Origin: Rapana venosa
Lineage: Eukaryota; Mollusca; Gastropoda; Neogastropoda; Muricidae
Direction: 5' to 3'
NCBI GenBank assembly: GCA_028751875.1
Contig: CM054155.1
Location: 5,524,160-5,588,159 of the forward strand
DNA: 64,000 nucleotides
In this document: one piece after another, positions 54,966 to 64,000 of the stretch
How positions within the stretch are numbered: position 1 is the first letter of the stretch
Layout of the letters: each line of letters opens with the position of its first letter
Notes under the pieces: generated by a model
Database searches by the model: none
The model's input: the letters and a program-made list of their open reading frames with translations, nothing else
Told to the model about the DNA's origin: nothing
Position numbers and translations under genes: made by a program

Positions 54966-55330
54966 GTAATGGAGATAACACGTTTTTACAAACTCCTTGG
55001 TATCTCAAGCAGGGATCACATCAATAATAAGGAAGTGAAAACCAGAATCAAAAACGCCACAAGACCATATGAAGAGCTTCTGACTTCAGTGAAAAGACGC
55101 AAACTAAAGTGGTACGGGCAAGTCACACGAACATCTGGACTGGCCAAGACTGTCCTACAGGGAACAGTACAAGGAGGGAGACGAAGAGGCAAACAGAGAA
55201 AACGATGGGAAGACAACATCAGAGAGTGGACTGGCCTTTAGTGGAACGATTTGCTACAGAAAGCAATGACCACAGGGGTGGGAAGCTGCTTGCACAACGG
55301 TTAAAGGGGAACTACAGATAGGTGAAGGTA
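54966..55330 (+). pseudogene. RTE-type LINE C-terminal fragment
   Basis: A 90-codon frame (54,969-55,241) reads YKLLGISSRDHINNKEVKTR, then KRRKLKWYGQVTRTSGLAKT, LQGTVQGGRRRGKQRKRWED and NIREWTGL, followed by a stop. This is the conserved C-terminal tail of RTE-type (including BovB-like) reverse transcriptases downstream of the palm. A short 3' remainder ('tggaacgatttgctacagaa', 'ctacagataggtgaagg') follows. It is 5'-truncated; no RT catalytic motif is present. The frame itself is intact and fairly well preserved. Confidence 0.87.
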
Positions 55331-55499
55331 AAGACCATGTGTGATTGTACAAATGGGCGTACTTGTCTTATCAATCTCCATATTATTTTTTTGCGACATT
55401 AAAAACATATCAACAAAACATAAAAGAATATAAAGAAGACGATGATGCTCAAAAAAGAAAAGACAAAACTATAAAAGTCTATTCTTGGGGAGAACTAAG
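55331..55499. other. Unassigned sequence
   Basis: Nothing recognised. Confidence 0.5.
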
Positions 55500-55638
55500 A
55501 GAGAGATAGAAACAGAGACAGAGAGACAGACAGAGATACAGAAAAGGGAGAGATTAAAAACACAGACAGAGACACAGACAGAGAACAGAGAGGCACCCAA
55601 AAAAAGAAAGAAAGAAAGAAAGAAAGAGAGAAAGAAAA

Positions 55639-55671
<33 letters not shown>

Positions 55672-55696
55672 GGAGAGAGGGGAGAGAGAGAGAGAG

Positions 55697-55727
<31 letters not shown>

Positions 55728-55785
55728 GATAAAAGAGAGGCAGAGACTGAGAGACAGAAACAGGTTGAGAGAATGTGTGGAGAGA

Positions 55786-55845
<60 letters not shown>
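55500..55845. repeat. (GA)n / GACA / GAAA arrays
   Basis: Purine-rich simple repeats: GACAGAGA (55,500-55,590), GAAA (55,605-55,650), GA (55,650-55,700), CAGA (55,700-55,725) and GA (55,790-55,840). Confidence 0.97.
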
Positions 55846-55854
55846 AAAATTTTT

Positions 55855-57185
55855 TTATTCGAGGATAAGAATAAGCACACATGTGCTTTTTACATCCATT
55901 CCCCTTTCCCCTTAGGGATACATCTTAATAATAATAACCCAATACTTATACAGCTCACAATAAAAACAAGGGGAATAACCCTTTTCAAAACAGCTTTCCC
56001 CCCCCCTAACAATCCCCCCCCCACAAAGCAAGCAAATAAAAGAAAACCCTAAAAATACCCCCCCCCACCCCCACCTCCCCAAAAAACCCTAACCAAAACA
56101 AACAAACAAACAAAGAGAAAGAAAAACCAAACCAACAGAAGAAGATAAAAAAGAGAAAAACAGACAAACAACAACAACCCAAAAACAACAACAGAGCCAA
56201 GAAAAATAACACAACCAAAAATTATTTAGTCATAAAGATAAAACATCTACACATTGTCAAAATGGTACACATACTTGTTACACATAATTATAAGATATTG
56301 AAAAAAAGGCACTCATTAAAACTTAAGTACAGAGGCAATCCGATAAAGTATTGAAAATTAAAATATGAATTTTCTAGGTACATATAACTAAAAAGCAAAG
56401 ATAAAAGGTGAGAGAGAGACGAGTGTTGTGTGTGTGTGTGATTTCAGAGATAAACCAATATATAATTCCCAAAAACAGTATGCGATCCAAATCAACGCTC
56501 TTTTAGATTTATTGTTTCAAATTTGTATTCTGATAATGAAAAAAATTTAATCCCATACTCCACAAATAAAAAAAAAAGAAATAAAAAAAAAAAACTAAAC
56601 CTTACAGTCTTTGGGGGGAAAGATATGGTGAGGGGTTTGAGGGTGAGTTGTGTGGTTATGGTGTGGGGTTTGTGTGTTTGGTTGGGTGTGTGTGTTTTGT
56701 GTGTGAGGTGGGTTTTTTGTGGTGTGTGTGTGGTGTGTGTGTGTGGGGGGGGTGAGTGTGTGTGTGGGGGGGGGGGGGGGGTTTTTCAGGATTACTTAAA
56801 TATGTAATTCACTAGCACACGATCAAACAAAACTTTTAATTTATCTAAAATTGAATGTCTGAAATAAAAAATGCAATAACCCCCAATCCATAATAAAGAG
56901 GGGGAAAAAAGGGGGGCCAAATAAAATCATTAAAAAGAAATTACAAATTGTAAGTAAAAGAAACAAATTCTTTTTTTTTTTTGGATAAAGATAAGTCTCA
57001 TGTGCTTTTTTAAACCAGTCCCCCCCAGGGTCACATTTGAAAACCTCGAAATTTATATTTTCAAACAGTAGAAGCAAAGGGAAAAAACCTTTTTTTTTTT
57101 TTTAAAAGAAAAAAGAGAAAAAGAAAAAAAACAAACAAACAAACAAACAACCCCCACGACAAAGACAAAAAAACCCCCCCAAACC

Positions 57186-57216
<31 letters not shown>

Positions 57217-57290
57217 AAAAAAATAAAAAAAATAAAAAAGAAAAACAACAAAAAACAGACAAAAGCACCCTCCCAAACAAACAAACAAAA
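55855..57290 (-). repeat. SINE-A fragments in noisy low-complexity sequence
   Basis: SINE-A 3' fragments at 55,855-55,910 ('cgaggataagaataagcac') and about 56,980-57,040. Between them lie A-rich, GT-rich (56,630-56,780) and homopolymer tracts, including C at 57,184-57,206 followed by poly-A. Texture is like the 25-46 kb block. Confidence 0.6.
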
Positions 57291-57299
57291 TGACGGACT

Positions 57300-58200
57300 A
57301 TGTGTTTGTTTATATGTTGTTCCAAGGGTTTGGAAAGGATGGATATGATGGAAATTGGTCTATAGTTTGAGGGGTCTGAAGTGTCACCAGATTTGTAGAT
57401 GGGGATTACTTTAGCTGTTTTGAAGGCATTGGGGAAATGGGTTTTTTCAAGACAAAGGTTAAATATATGTTAGAGTGTCTGTGATAACTGGAGCTGATAG
57501 CTTCAATATTCTGCTGTCTATTCCATCAAGACCACGCGTTCTTGATTGTTTGAGGTGAGTTAGATAACCATAGACCTCAAGAACAGTCATAAATGGAATG
57601 TGAAGTTTTGAAGGAGTATGCTTTCCTTTCAAGTATTGTTTTAGTTCATTGAGTTTATTGGACTTTGATTTATCATTTTTAATAATGTTAGTAGAGACAT
57701 TAATGAAATGATTGTTAAGTTGTTCAGCAGTAACGTCTTTGATTACATTTGTTTTGGAAGATGCTTGTTTGTTAGTTATTTGATTTATGGCTCGCCATAC
57801 AGTCTTTGAGTTTTGTTTGGTAGATAGTAAGTCTTTGAAATATTTCTTTTTTTCTCGCCGTTTTTGTGAGTTTATGGCATTTCTTAATTTTTTTGACTCT
57901 TCATAATATTTATGTTCTTTTAAAAGGTCTCTAAGATAGCATGCTTCTTCTAGTTCCTTAGTGAGCCAAGGTGGTTTGGGGATATATTTGATCCTAATGA
58001 TTTTTAGTGGGGCATGTTTGTTGTAAATAGCAGTGAAAGTGTTTATCCAAAATTCTATGGCTAAGTCTGGATCAGTAATGTTGAATGTTTCCGAAAGAAT
58101 GGAGTTACTTAAATCTGATAAGAAAAGATTCTCATCAAATTTAGCAAAGGAACGATATGTTATAGTTTTGTGGCCAGGTTTGGGGATTTTTGTTCGTTTT
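57300..58200 (-). pseudogene. LINE linker and RT N-terminus
   Basis: Downstream of the frameshift the frame carries EFWINTFTAIYNKHAPLK, PPWLTKELEEACYLRDLLK, a Lys-rich linker, 'RGLDGIDSRILKLSAP', 'AKVIPIYKSGDTSDPSNYRP' and 'ISIISILSKPLEQHI'. These are the entry blocks of a CR1/L2-type RT. The catalytic palm is absent because the element stops at the low-complexity tract. Confidence 0.8.
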
Positions 58201-58930
58201 TTTGACCACGTGATACAGACTGGGTAGTGATCGCTGCAGTGATAGACTGGGATACAAGTTTCGACAATGTTGTTGGGTTAGATATATAGATATGGTCAAT
58301 TATTGTGCTTGAGTTTGGTGTGACTCTCGTGGGTGAATTAATTAGTTGGTGGAGGTTGTATGAATTTATTAATTGGGTCCATTGATTATTTACTTTTGTT
58401 AGATCGATATTAAAGTCTCCTAATAAGATTATTTCACTTGATTCTAATAGGACTGTATTCATCATGGAGTCAAATTTGTCAGTCCAGTTTTTTCTTTCTG
58501 TTGGATTCCTATAGCAGATCCCAATTACAATAGGTTGGGCACCTTTTATAGAAATCTCAATCCATATGGATTCTACACCATAATGTTCTAAATGGAGAAG
58601 GCGCTTGAAGGTTATTGACTCACTAATATAGATTAGGATTCCTGTTTCTTTGGGGTTTTGTTGATCTTTACGCAGGATTTTATATCCTGGAATATAAATA
58701 TCAGTGTCCAATATGTGGTCTGAAAGTCTCGACTCAGATAGCCCTAGTATGTGAAATGGATTGCCTTCGTTAGTGATAAGAGTTGAGATTTCTTCGATTT
58801 TATTAAATGCATGGTTTATATTTAGGTGGCAAATACGTAGGCCATCCTTAGAGGGCCACTTATTGTAGTTGGTATGCATCTGACTTTTTTGGTTTGTGAG
58901 GAAGAGATATGTGTGAAGGAAGACAAACAA
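58160..58930 (-). pseudogene. LINE APE-type endonuclease
   Basis: A 256-codon frame. Motifs: RICHLNINHAFNK (Asn), ILGLSESRLSD (Glu), ILLGDFNIDL with GDFN at 58,410-58,421, and SSTIIDHIYIS. The final catalytic 'SDHYPVCITW' is readable only after a frameshift near 58,215, so the displayed frame ends in unrelated residues. Without that break the domain would be complete. Its role would be first-strand nicking for target-primed reverse transcription. Confidence 0.85.
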
Positions 58931-58940
58931 GAAAGGAACA

Positions 58941-59407
58941 ACTGGCAGTAAGGAAAATAGAAAATAGATTTGTAGTTGGAGAACTCAACACCTAAAGGGG
59001 GAAAATGATAGGGTGGTGGTGGAGGAGGAAAATAAGTAGAACAAAACAAGGAAACAGAATTGAGTGAGGTGAAAACAAAATAACCACTCAAACCGACAAT
59101 AAGGTACTGAAATCTGAAATCCTCACTGTTATAACATCACAACAGTGACAACAAAGCTCAGGTAACTTCGCTATCAACCCTGCAAGTGTCAATACAAGGG
59201 TGCCCTGCTTCAATTAGAGCCTGGTCACAGTTAGTCTCTCCCAGTGAAGAGTCTCCCAAGGCCACACCAAATTACAAGTGCCGCTCTCCTTGAAGCAACC
59301 TGATGAGCACTGAGATGTGTCCAGAGAGATGGTCAGCACTTGTCACTGAAAAGGTCACTCAGCAAATAGTAGGGGGTGTGTGGTAGGGAACTCGAAGCAC
59401 AGCACAG
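58941..59407. other. Unassigned sequence 5' of the LINE endonuclease
   Basis: Probably LINE 5' region on the minus strand. From 59,320 it includes a partial copy of the 181-bp unit below ('cactgaaaaggtcactcagc'). Confidence 0.5.
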
Positions 59408-59766
59408 TTTGTTTATCACTGAAAAAGGCCACTCAGCAATTATCCAGGATTTGCTGCACGGCTCATTCCCTCACTGAATAAGGACACTCAGCAGTAACTA
59501 AAATAATGTCACTCAGCAGTCACTGAACAATGCACACAGCGAATAGTCCCTAGTTCGATGCACAGTGTTGCACACTTCACTGTCACAGTTTGTTTAGCAT
59601 GGGAAAAAAAAAGGCACTTCGGCAATTAGTCCAGGGATTTGCTACACAGATCATTCCTCACTGAATAATGTCACTCAGCAGTGATGAACAATGCACTTAC
59701 ATCAGAAGAACATGCCACAAATCAGAATAGTCCAAAGTTCGATGCACAGTGTTGCACACTTTACTG
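59408..59766. repeat. Two tandem units of about 181 bp
   Basis: Unit 1 (59,408-59,588) and unit 2 (59,589-59,766) share 'tttgttta', 'gcaatta.tcc', 'ggatttgct.cac', 'cctcactgaataa', 'cactcagcagt', 'gaacaatgcac' and 'gttcgatgcacagtgttgca'. A third, partial unit precedes them. The motif CACTCAGCA appears repeatedly inside each unit. Confidence 0.8.
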
Positions 59767-60189
59767 CATAGGGACTGTCATAACAAAGCTGAGACCTGTA
59801 GCACTGGTCAAAACTGTTGTTTAAAAAAAGCAACAAAAAACACAAAACAAACACATAAAAAACAACAAATTATAAAAAACAACAAAATCAAGACTAAATA
59901 TAAAACAAAAACACAAAAACAACAAAAAAACAACTACAAACCCCACCACAACACAACACAAATAACTCACGGGGTTTACAGTCTCAATGTTTGTGAGGAT
60001 GCACTTTTCACTGCACAGTTCATCAATCTTGAAATAAGCAAAAGGAACCATAATACCAATGTAAAGAAAATACATAAATATATAAAAATGTCTTTAAAAG
60101 AAACTAGGGAGTTGGAAAGAGCAGAAGGAACACCAGGTTTGCCACACTTCCACAGCGACTTGCAATTTGGGGTGGGGGAAGGTTTAAAA
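59767..60189. repeat. AAC/AAAC-rich tract and unassigned sequence
   Basis: A-rich (AAC/AAAACA) tract at 59,820-59,965, then unrecognised sequence. Confidence 0.7.
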
Positions 60190-60780
60190 CATAAATTAAA
60201 AAAACCCCAAAAACAGCAACAGCAACAACAAAATCATAAACAAACAAAAAAACAAAAACACACCAACAAAAACCGCACACACACACATCACACAAAAACC
60301 CAACAAACCAGCAACAAAAATCAGGGAAAAAAACAAAAAAACAACCCCCCCCCCCCACACCACACAAAACCACTCACACACACAAAACTCACACACACAC
60401 TCACCCACACACCCTTACATATACATACTTACATACACACTTACCACACGCACGCATACCAACATAGAGTTACACAGCATACACACAGAAATATTACGCA
60501 CACGCGCGTTCGTTAACTCACATACACACACACACACACCCACACAACCTTACATATAGATACTTACTAACACTTACACACACGCACGCATACACAACAT
60601 AGAGTTACACGCATACACACACAATTATTACGCACACGCGCGTTCGTTAACTCACACACACACACACAACACACAACACACACACACCACAACACACACA
60701 CACACACACACAAACCACACACCACACACACACACACCTCTCTCTCTCATCTCTCTCTCTCTCTCTCCTTTTCTCATTCT
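60190..60780. repeat. CA- and CT-rich arrays with an internal duplication
   Basis: CA-rich sequence includes two copies of a 'cttacatatagatacttac... cgcacgcatac...acatagagttacacagcatac... cgcgcgttcgttaactcac'-type segment (about 60,412-60,520 and 60,547-60,660). CT repeats at 60,737-60,770 end the tract. Confidence 0.8.
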
Positions 60781-60820
60781 CTGGCCTCTCCCTTTCTCTA
60801 TAGATGATGGGGGTGTTAGG

Positions 60821-62813
60821 TCAGTGAAGGGCTTGCTGGATGGTATTCAGCAGGACCTTCCAGCAGCTTTTGGGTGTCCTGTGAATGAGTGGTGTGGGGG
60901 AGGCCCCAGACAGTCTTGGTTTAGGCTGTAGTAAGAGGGGAAAAGTCCTCAAAGTCCCCTTGAGTGAACTTGTTGCCTCTCTGGCCAAAGGCAGGTGGAC
61001 TTGTTCCTGGTGTGGGGAGAAGCGCTCTGCCGTTGCCGCGGTGACTGTTGATGGCAGATTGCACTTCCACTGTTGGTGGAGGTGGCTTTGTTGGCGGAGC
61101 CCTTTGCATCTGGCCATAGTTGGTTGAAGTTCGGGGCAGAGGTTTTGTTGGCTGGTGCAGGTTGTATGACATGGCTGCTATGCCACCAGCACTTGGGTGG
61201 AAAGGGTCCATGTATTTATAGAGGGCTTTCCTGGGTGCCCCACTCCCAGTCTGAAAAGAGGAGGTGTGATCGATGTAAATCACCCCCTCTCGAGCACAGA
61301 CCTTGGAGAGGTTGGTGTTGGACTCCCTCACAGAACTGGTGGTATGGTGTCGGCCGTAAGGAGGGATGATTGCTGAGGCTTTTATGGTGGCATGGGGAAA
61401 AACCTGGCGTAGTCCTCTGACCACACGTTGCCATGTCGTGCAATCAACTGGGCCACTTTGTAGGCAGCTGTTGATGCCAACATGGAAGATGATCTGTTTG
61501 ACGTGTGTTGAAGGGGGGAGCGTTGACAGCCACTTCAAGAGGTGTTGGACTGTCAGGCCTGGTACCGACAAGTTTTTAGCTTGTCGGCCTTGGGGAGAAC
61601 TTCTGTCTCCCACTGCACTTAAGACAGAGTCACCCATTAGTAACTCCTGGCTGGCAGTGGGGACAGACTTTTTTAATAGTGCCTCTAAGGGGGTTGGGGA
61701 AGGGACGACGGAGGGGGGGTTTTGGAGTTGATAGGCCTTCTGGGAACTGAATTACTTGTCAATTTGCGTTTTCGTAATGAAGGAGGGGAGGGAGGAGGGG
61801 GTGGTTTGGGGTTTGGGTTTTGGTCAGGGTCGAGGAGTGAAAATCTATTATCAGTGGGGATTGGAAAGATGATTTCATCTTCTATAGGGGTGTCGGATAT
61901 GTCAGAGAGGGAGTCACTTAGAGGAATTCTGGAGGTGGTTGTTAGATTGCTGGTGGGAATCTTTGGAATGGAGGTGACTGAATGATTGTTGGAGTGGGAT
62001 GGCGAGTATGAGGTATCAGTTGATGGTAGGGCTTTCTTTAATGCATTGATTTCTTTTTTCATGTGGTTTTGCCAGTCGTTGAAAGCAGACAGGCTTTTGG
62101 CTTGTTTGTCGACCGTAGTCTGTAGTTGGGTGTTTTGCTGAGTAAGGTCAGCAATGGTCGACTTCAGTGCTTGTTCAGAGGCTTTCATATGGTTTTTTGT
62201 TTGGACTGTGCTGTTTTTGCTGGCGTTGGCTGATTTCTCTATCTGTTTGTGCAAGTGTTTATTCTCTGTCTGTAAGGTGTCAACTTGTGTTTTGAGGGCA
62301 TTGATGGTGGAAATGGCTGTGGACAGTTGGCAGTGGAGATGTGTGATAGCAGATACTGTGCTCAAGCTGTAGAGACTGGATGGAAATTGTTTGTAGGTGT
62401 GTGATCTTTTTGGACATGGTTGTGAAGGCAGAGGGAGGTCAGAGGCAGGAATAGAAGGGCTAGGGTCAGGGGAGGAGGGGGTGGCTGTAGGTCTGGGTGG
62501 AGTGGGGGTGGTAGAATAGAGGGAAGGAGATGGGATCAAAGGGTTCGTTGGAGAGGGTGTCATCGTCAGGGGGGTGAGATAGAGGGGAGGAATGGTTTAT
62601 ACTCATTGTGTCGTCAGTTCGAGGGACAGAAGAGAGCTGGGGTTGCTGTGGAGATAGTTCAGTGGAGATGGCTTTGTCCGAACACTGAGAGGGCAGGCTT
62701 GGAGTTGAGGAGGAAGGGAGGATAGGGTTAGGAGATGGCGCAGATGACTGTTTGTCTCCTGGCAACATGGTGGCAGAACTGACTGCAGTTAGGGGGATGG
62801 CAGTGACAGGCAA
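60821..62813 (-). pseudogene. LINE ORF1: coiled coil plus SGNH esterase
   Basis: Minus strand in three frames: Pro/Ser-rich N-terminus from ATG at 62,813; a middle frame (62,563-61,685) with a coiled-coil segment (ITHLHCQLSTAISTINALKT through LNALKKAL-like heptads) and a Pro-rich hinge; and an SGNH hydrolase frame (61,637-60,921). The SGNH motifs are MGDSVLSAVG (Ser), FHVGINS near 61,471 (Asn) and DPFHPS at 61,208-61,191 (Asp/His). ORF1 proteins with an esterase domain are known in CR1/L2-group LINEs, where they are RNA-binding partners of the RT. Two frameshifts (near 62,560 and 61,660) prevent one continuous product. The family often has ORF1 upstream of ORF2, as here. Confidence 0.85.
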
Positions 62814-62859
62814 GTGTTGTGTACTGTAAGCACACAGGGCTCGCCGCAGGTGACGACGC

Positions 62860-62877
62860 AGAGAGAGAGAGAGAGAG

Positions 62878-62925
<48 letters not shown>

Positions 62926-62950
62926 AGAGAAGAGAGAGGAGAGAGAAGAG
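62860..62950. repeat. (GA)n array
   Basis: GA repeats immediately upstream (5') of the ORF1 start codon on the minus strand. Confidence 0.97.
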
Positions 62951-63519
62951 CATGGAAAAGAATAAACTAAGATAATATAAATCAATTATAACATATGGCC
63001 ACACTCAACATATAAACAGTAACAGGAAACTGTAATAATAATAATAATAATAATAAAGAAACACAGCCAACACTAAGCGAACCTGTTTATTGACGCAGAA
63101 ATGTTACCATACAGATGAGGAACAAACAAAGCAGCAGGCAAGAGCAGTAGACAGAACACACTGTCCAAAAGTCATCAAGCAAAGTGGTCAGCAGAAACAC
63201 CAGCACTCAAGTGGAGAGTGGGTAGCCAGTGACGAGGATTGTGCAGGGCAGACGCAGGGACACCCGGCAGAGTTGATCCTGCAGGACGTCTGTCAGCAAC
63301 AGCTGTGTGTCTGTCTGTGCCTGACACGCCCGTTCATGTGTGATCACTGCGCTGTGCACAACAGATGAACAAAGACATGATTAGATGAAGATGAATAAAG
63401 ACGTGATTAGATGAATAAATACATTGATAAATGTGTAAACAAATGGTTAGATATTCTGGATGATTGCAGCTTGGCTCTTACACTTGCTGTTTCTAGTCAG
63501 CTCTTGTGACTCTGATAGA
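62951..63519. other. Unassigned sequence with (AAT)n
   Basis: AAT tract at 63,032-63,055; 'gacgtgattagatgaataaa' is partly repeated at 63,370-63,420. No gene recognised. Confidence 0.55.
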
Positions 63520-63645
63520 ATATTCATTCCCATGTCCCCGAATTCGGAACGCGGCTACCTTCATAGTGGGCAAAACATGGTCGCAGATACAAACTGTCAC
63601 CACTGGTTAACCTCGGAGCTCTTGTCCAGGAACAAAAGAAAATAC
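63520..63645 (+). mobile_element. SINE-D fragment
   Basis: 'ggaacgcggctaccttcata', 'gtgggcaaaacatggtcgc' and 'accactggttaacctcgg' are the reverse of the SINE-D body at 585-660. Only the body is present. Confidence 0.62.
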
Positions 63646-64000
63646 CCAGGAAACACCCGTTTGTTCACATTGTACAGCTGTTTCTAGGACAGGGAAGGAG
63701 CAGATGATTTCATCTGGGCCAGCATAGTGAAAAGATAGAGATCAGTCACTCTGGAGATTTTTGTTTTCTGCAGTATTATTCTGCAAAGCATCATATTTTA
63801 AAATCTGGTTTTCTGCTTACCACATACACATTAATCAAACCTTTTGCAATATAAAAATGTCTTTTTTTTTAAAAAACAACCCAACCTTTGCAGAGGCTCA
63901 AGAGAAACAAAAGAAAAACGTAGTTGCAATATCTGGAAGGAAAAAAAGCCACCAGCACCACCAGGTATTTGAAAGACAAACTCCTGTATGGGAACGCAGG
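63646..64000. other. Unassigned sequence to window end
   Basis: Nothing recognised. Confidence 0.5.

Larger units (their letters stand above)
57290..58940 (-). mobile_element. CR1/L2-like LINE: endonuclease and start of RT
   Basis: Minus strand. The endonuclease is at 58,850-58,200 and the linker at 58,160-57,450. The RT fingers up to NYRPISIISILSKPLEQHIN end at about 57,290, where low-complexity sequence starts. The rest of the RT is missing. The frame changes once near 58,215. The element has the L2/CR1-type N-terminal endonuclease. An SGNH-type ORF1 lies 1.9 kb upstream on the same strand. Confidence 0.85.

Overview
The window looks like intergenic DNA of a large, repeat-rich animal genome, most likely a mollusc and probably a gastropod. 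That assignment is inference from the retroposon types and the very high microsatellite load. I found no host protein-coding gene, no intact tRNA or rRNA gene and no CRISPR array. Almost all open frames are by-products of microsatellites or tandem repeats, or pieces of decayed retrotransposons.

Layout. 0.4-3.2 kb: four SINE families, several nested inside one another. 3.18-4.49 kb: a 43-unit, 30-bp minisatellite. 4.9-6.8 kb: CA/GT arrays and poly-G/poly-C tracts around a second SINE nest. 7.06-10.96 kb (-): a frameshifted LINE with endonuclease, reverse transcriptase, RNase H and a Cys-rich C-terminus (I/Nimb-like). 11.6-14.4 kb: SINEs and an L2-like LINE that is inserted in a SINE and carries another SINE. 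14.4-20.7 kb: dispersed repeats, including one family copy whose internal 30-bp segment has been amplified. 20,711-21,210: a 500-N scaffold gap. 21.4-24.87 kb: SINE, L2 pieces and GAT/CA arrays.

24,868 to about 46.5 kb is mostly low-fidelity sequence in which homopolymers replace mixed bases. Its first 2.85 kb is a degraded tandem copy of 22,081-24,867, which points to an assembly artefact. It also holds blurred copies of the LINE and SINE families seen elsewhere, plus a 2-kb CA-rich tract. 46.5-64 kb is mostly clean again: an L2 3' end, an RTE-like LINE wreck (48.46-51.2 kb), a CR1/L2-like 3' end with a GAA array, an RTE C-terminus, a CR1/L2-like endonuclease-RT fragment (57.3-58.9 kb, -), and a LINE ORF1 with coiled coil and SGNH esterase domain (60.9-62.8 kb, -).

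How the parts relate. The LINEs supplied retrotransposition machinery and the SINEs are their non-autonomous passengers. SINE-B joins a tRNA-type A box to a 5S rRNA-like internal promoter. SINE-A and SINE-B are each found inserted in the other with perfect target-site duplications, so their activity periods overlapped. The L2-like LINE carries GT and ATT tracts in its 3' UTR, which explains part of the microsatellite load. Family names SINE-A to SINE-E and repeats F to H are local labels only.
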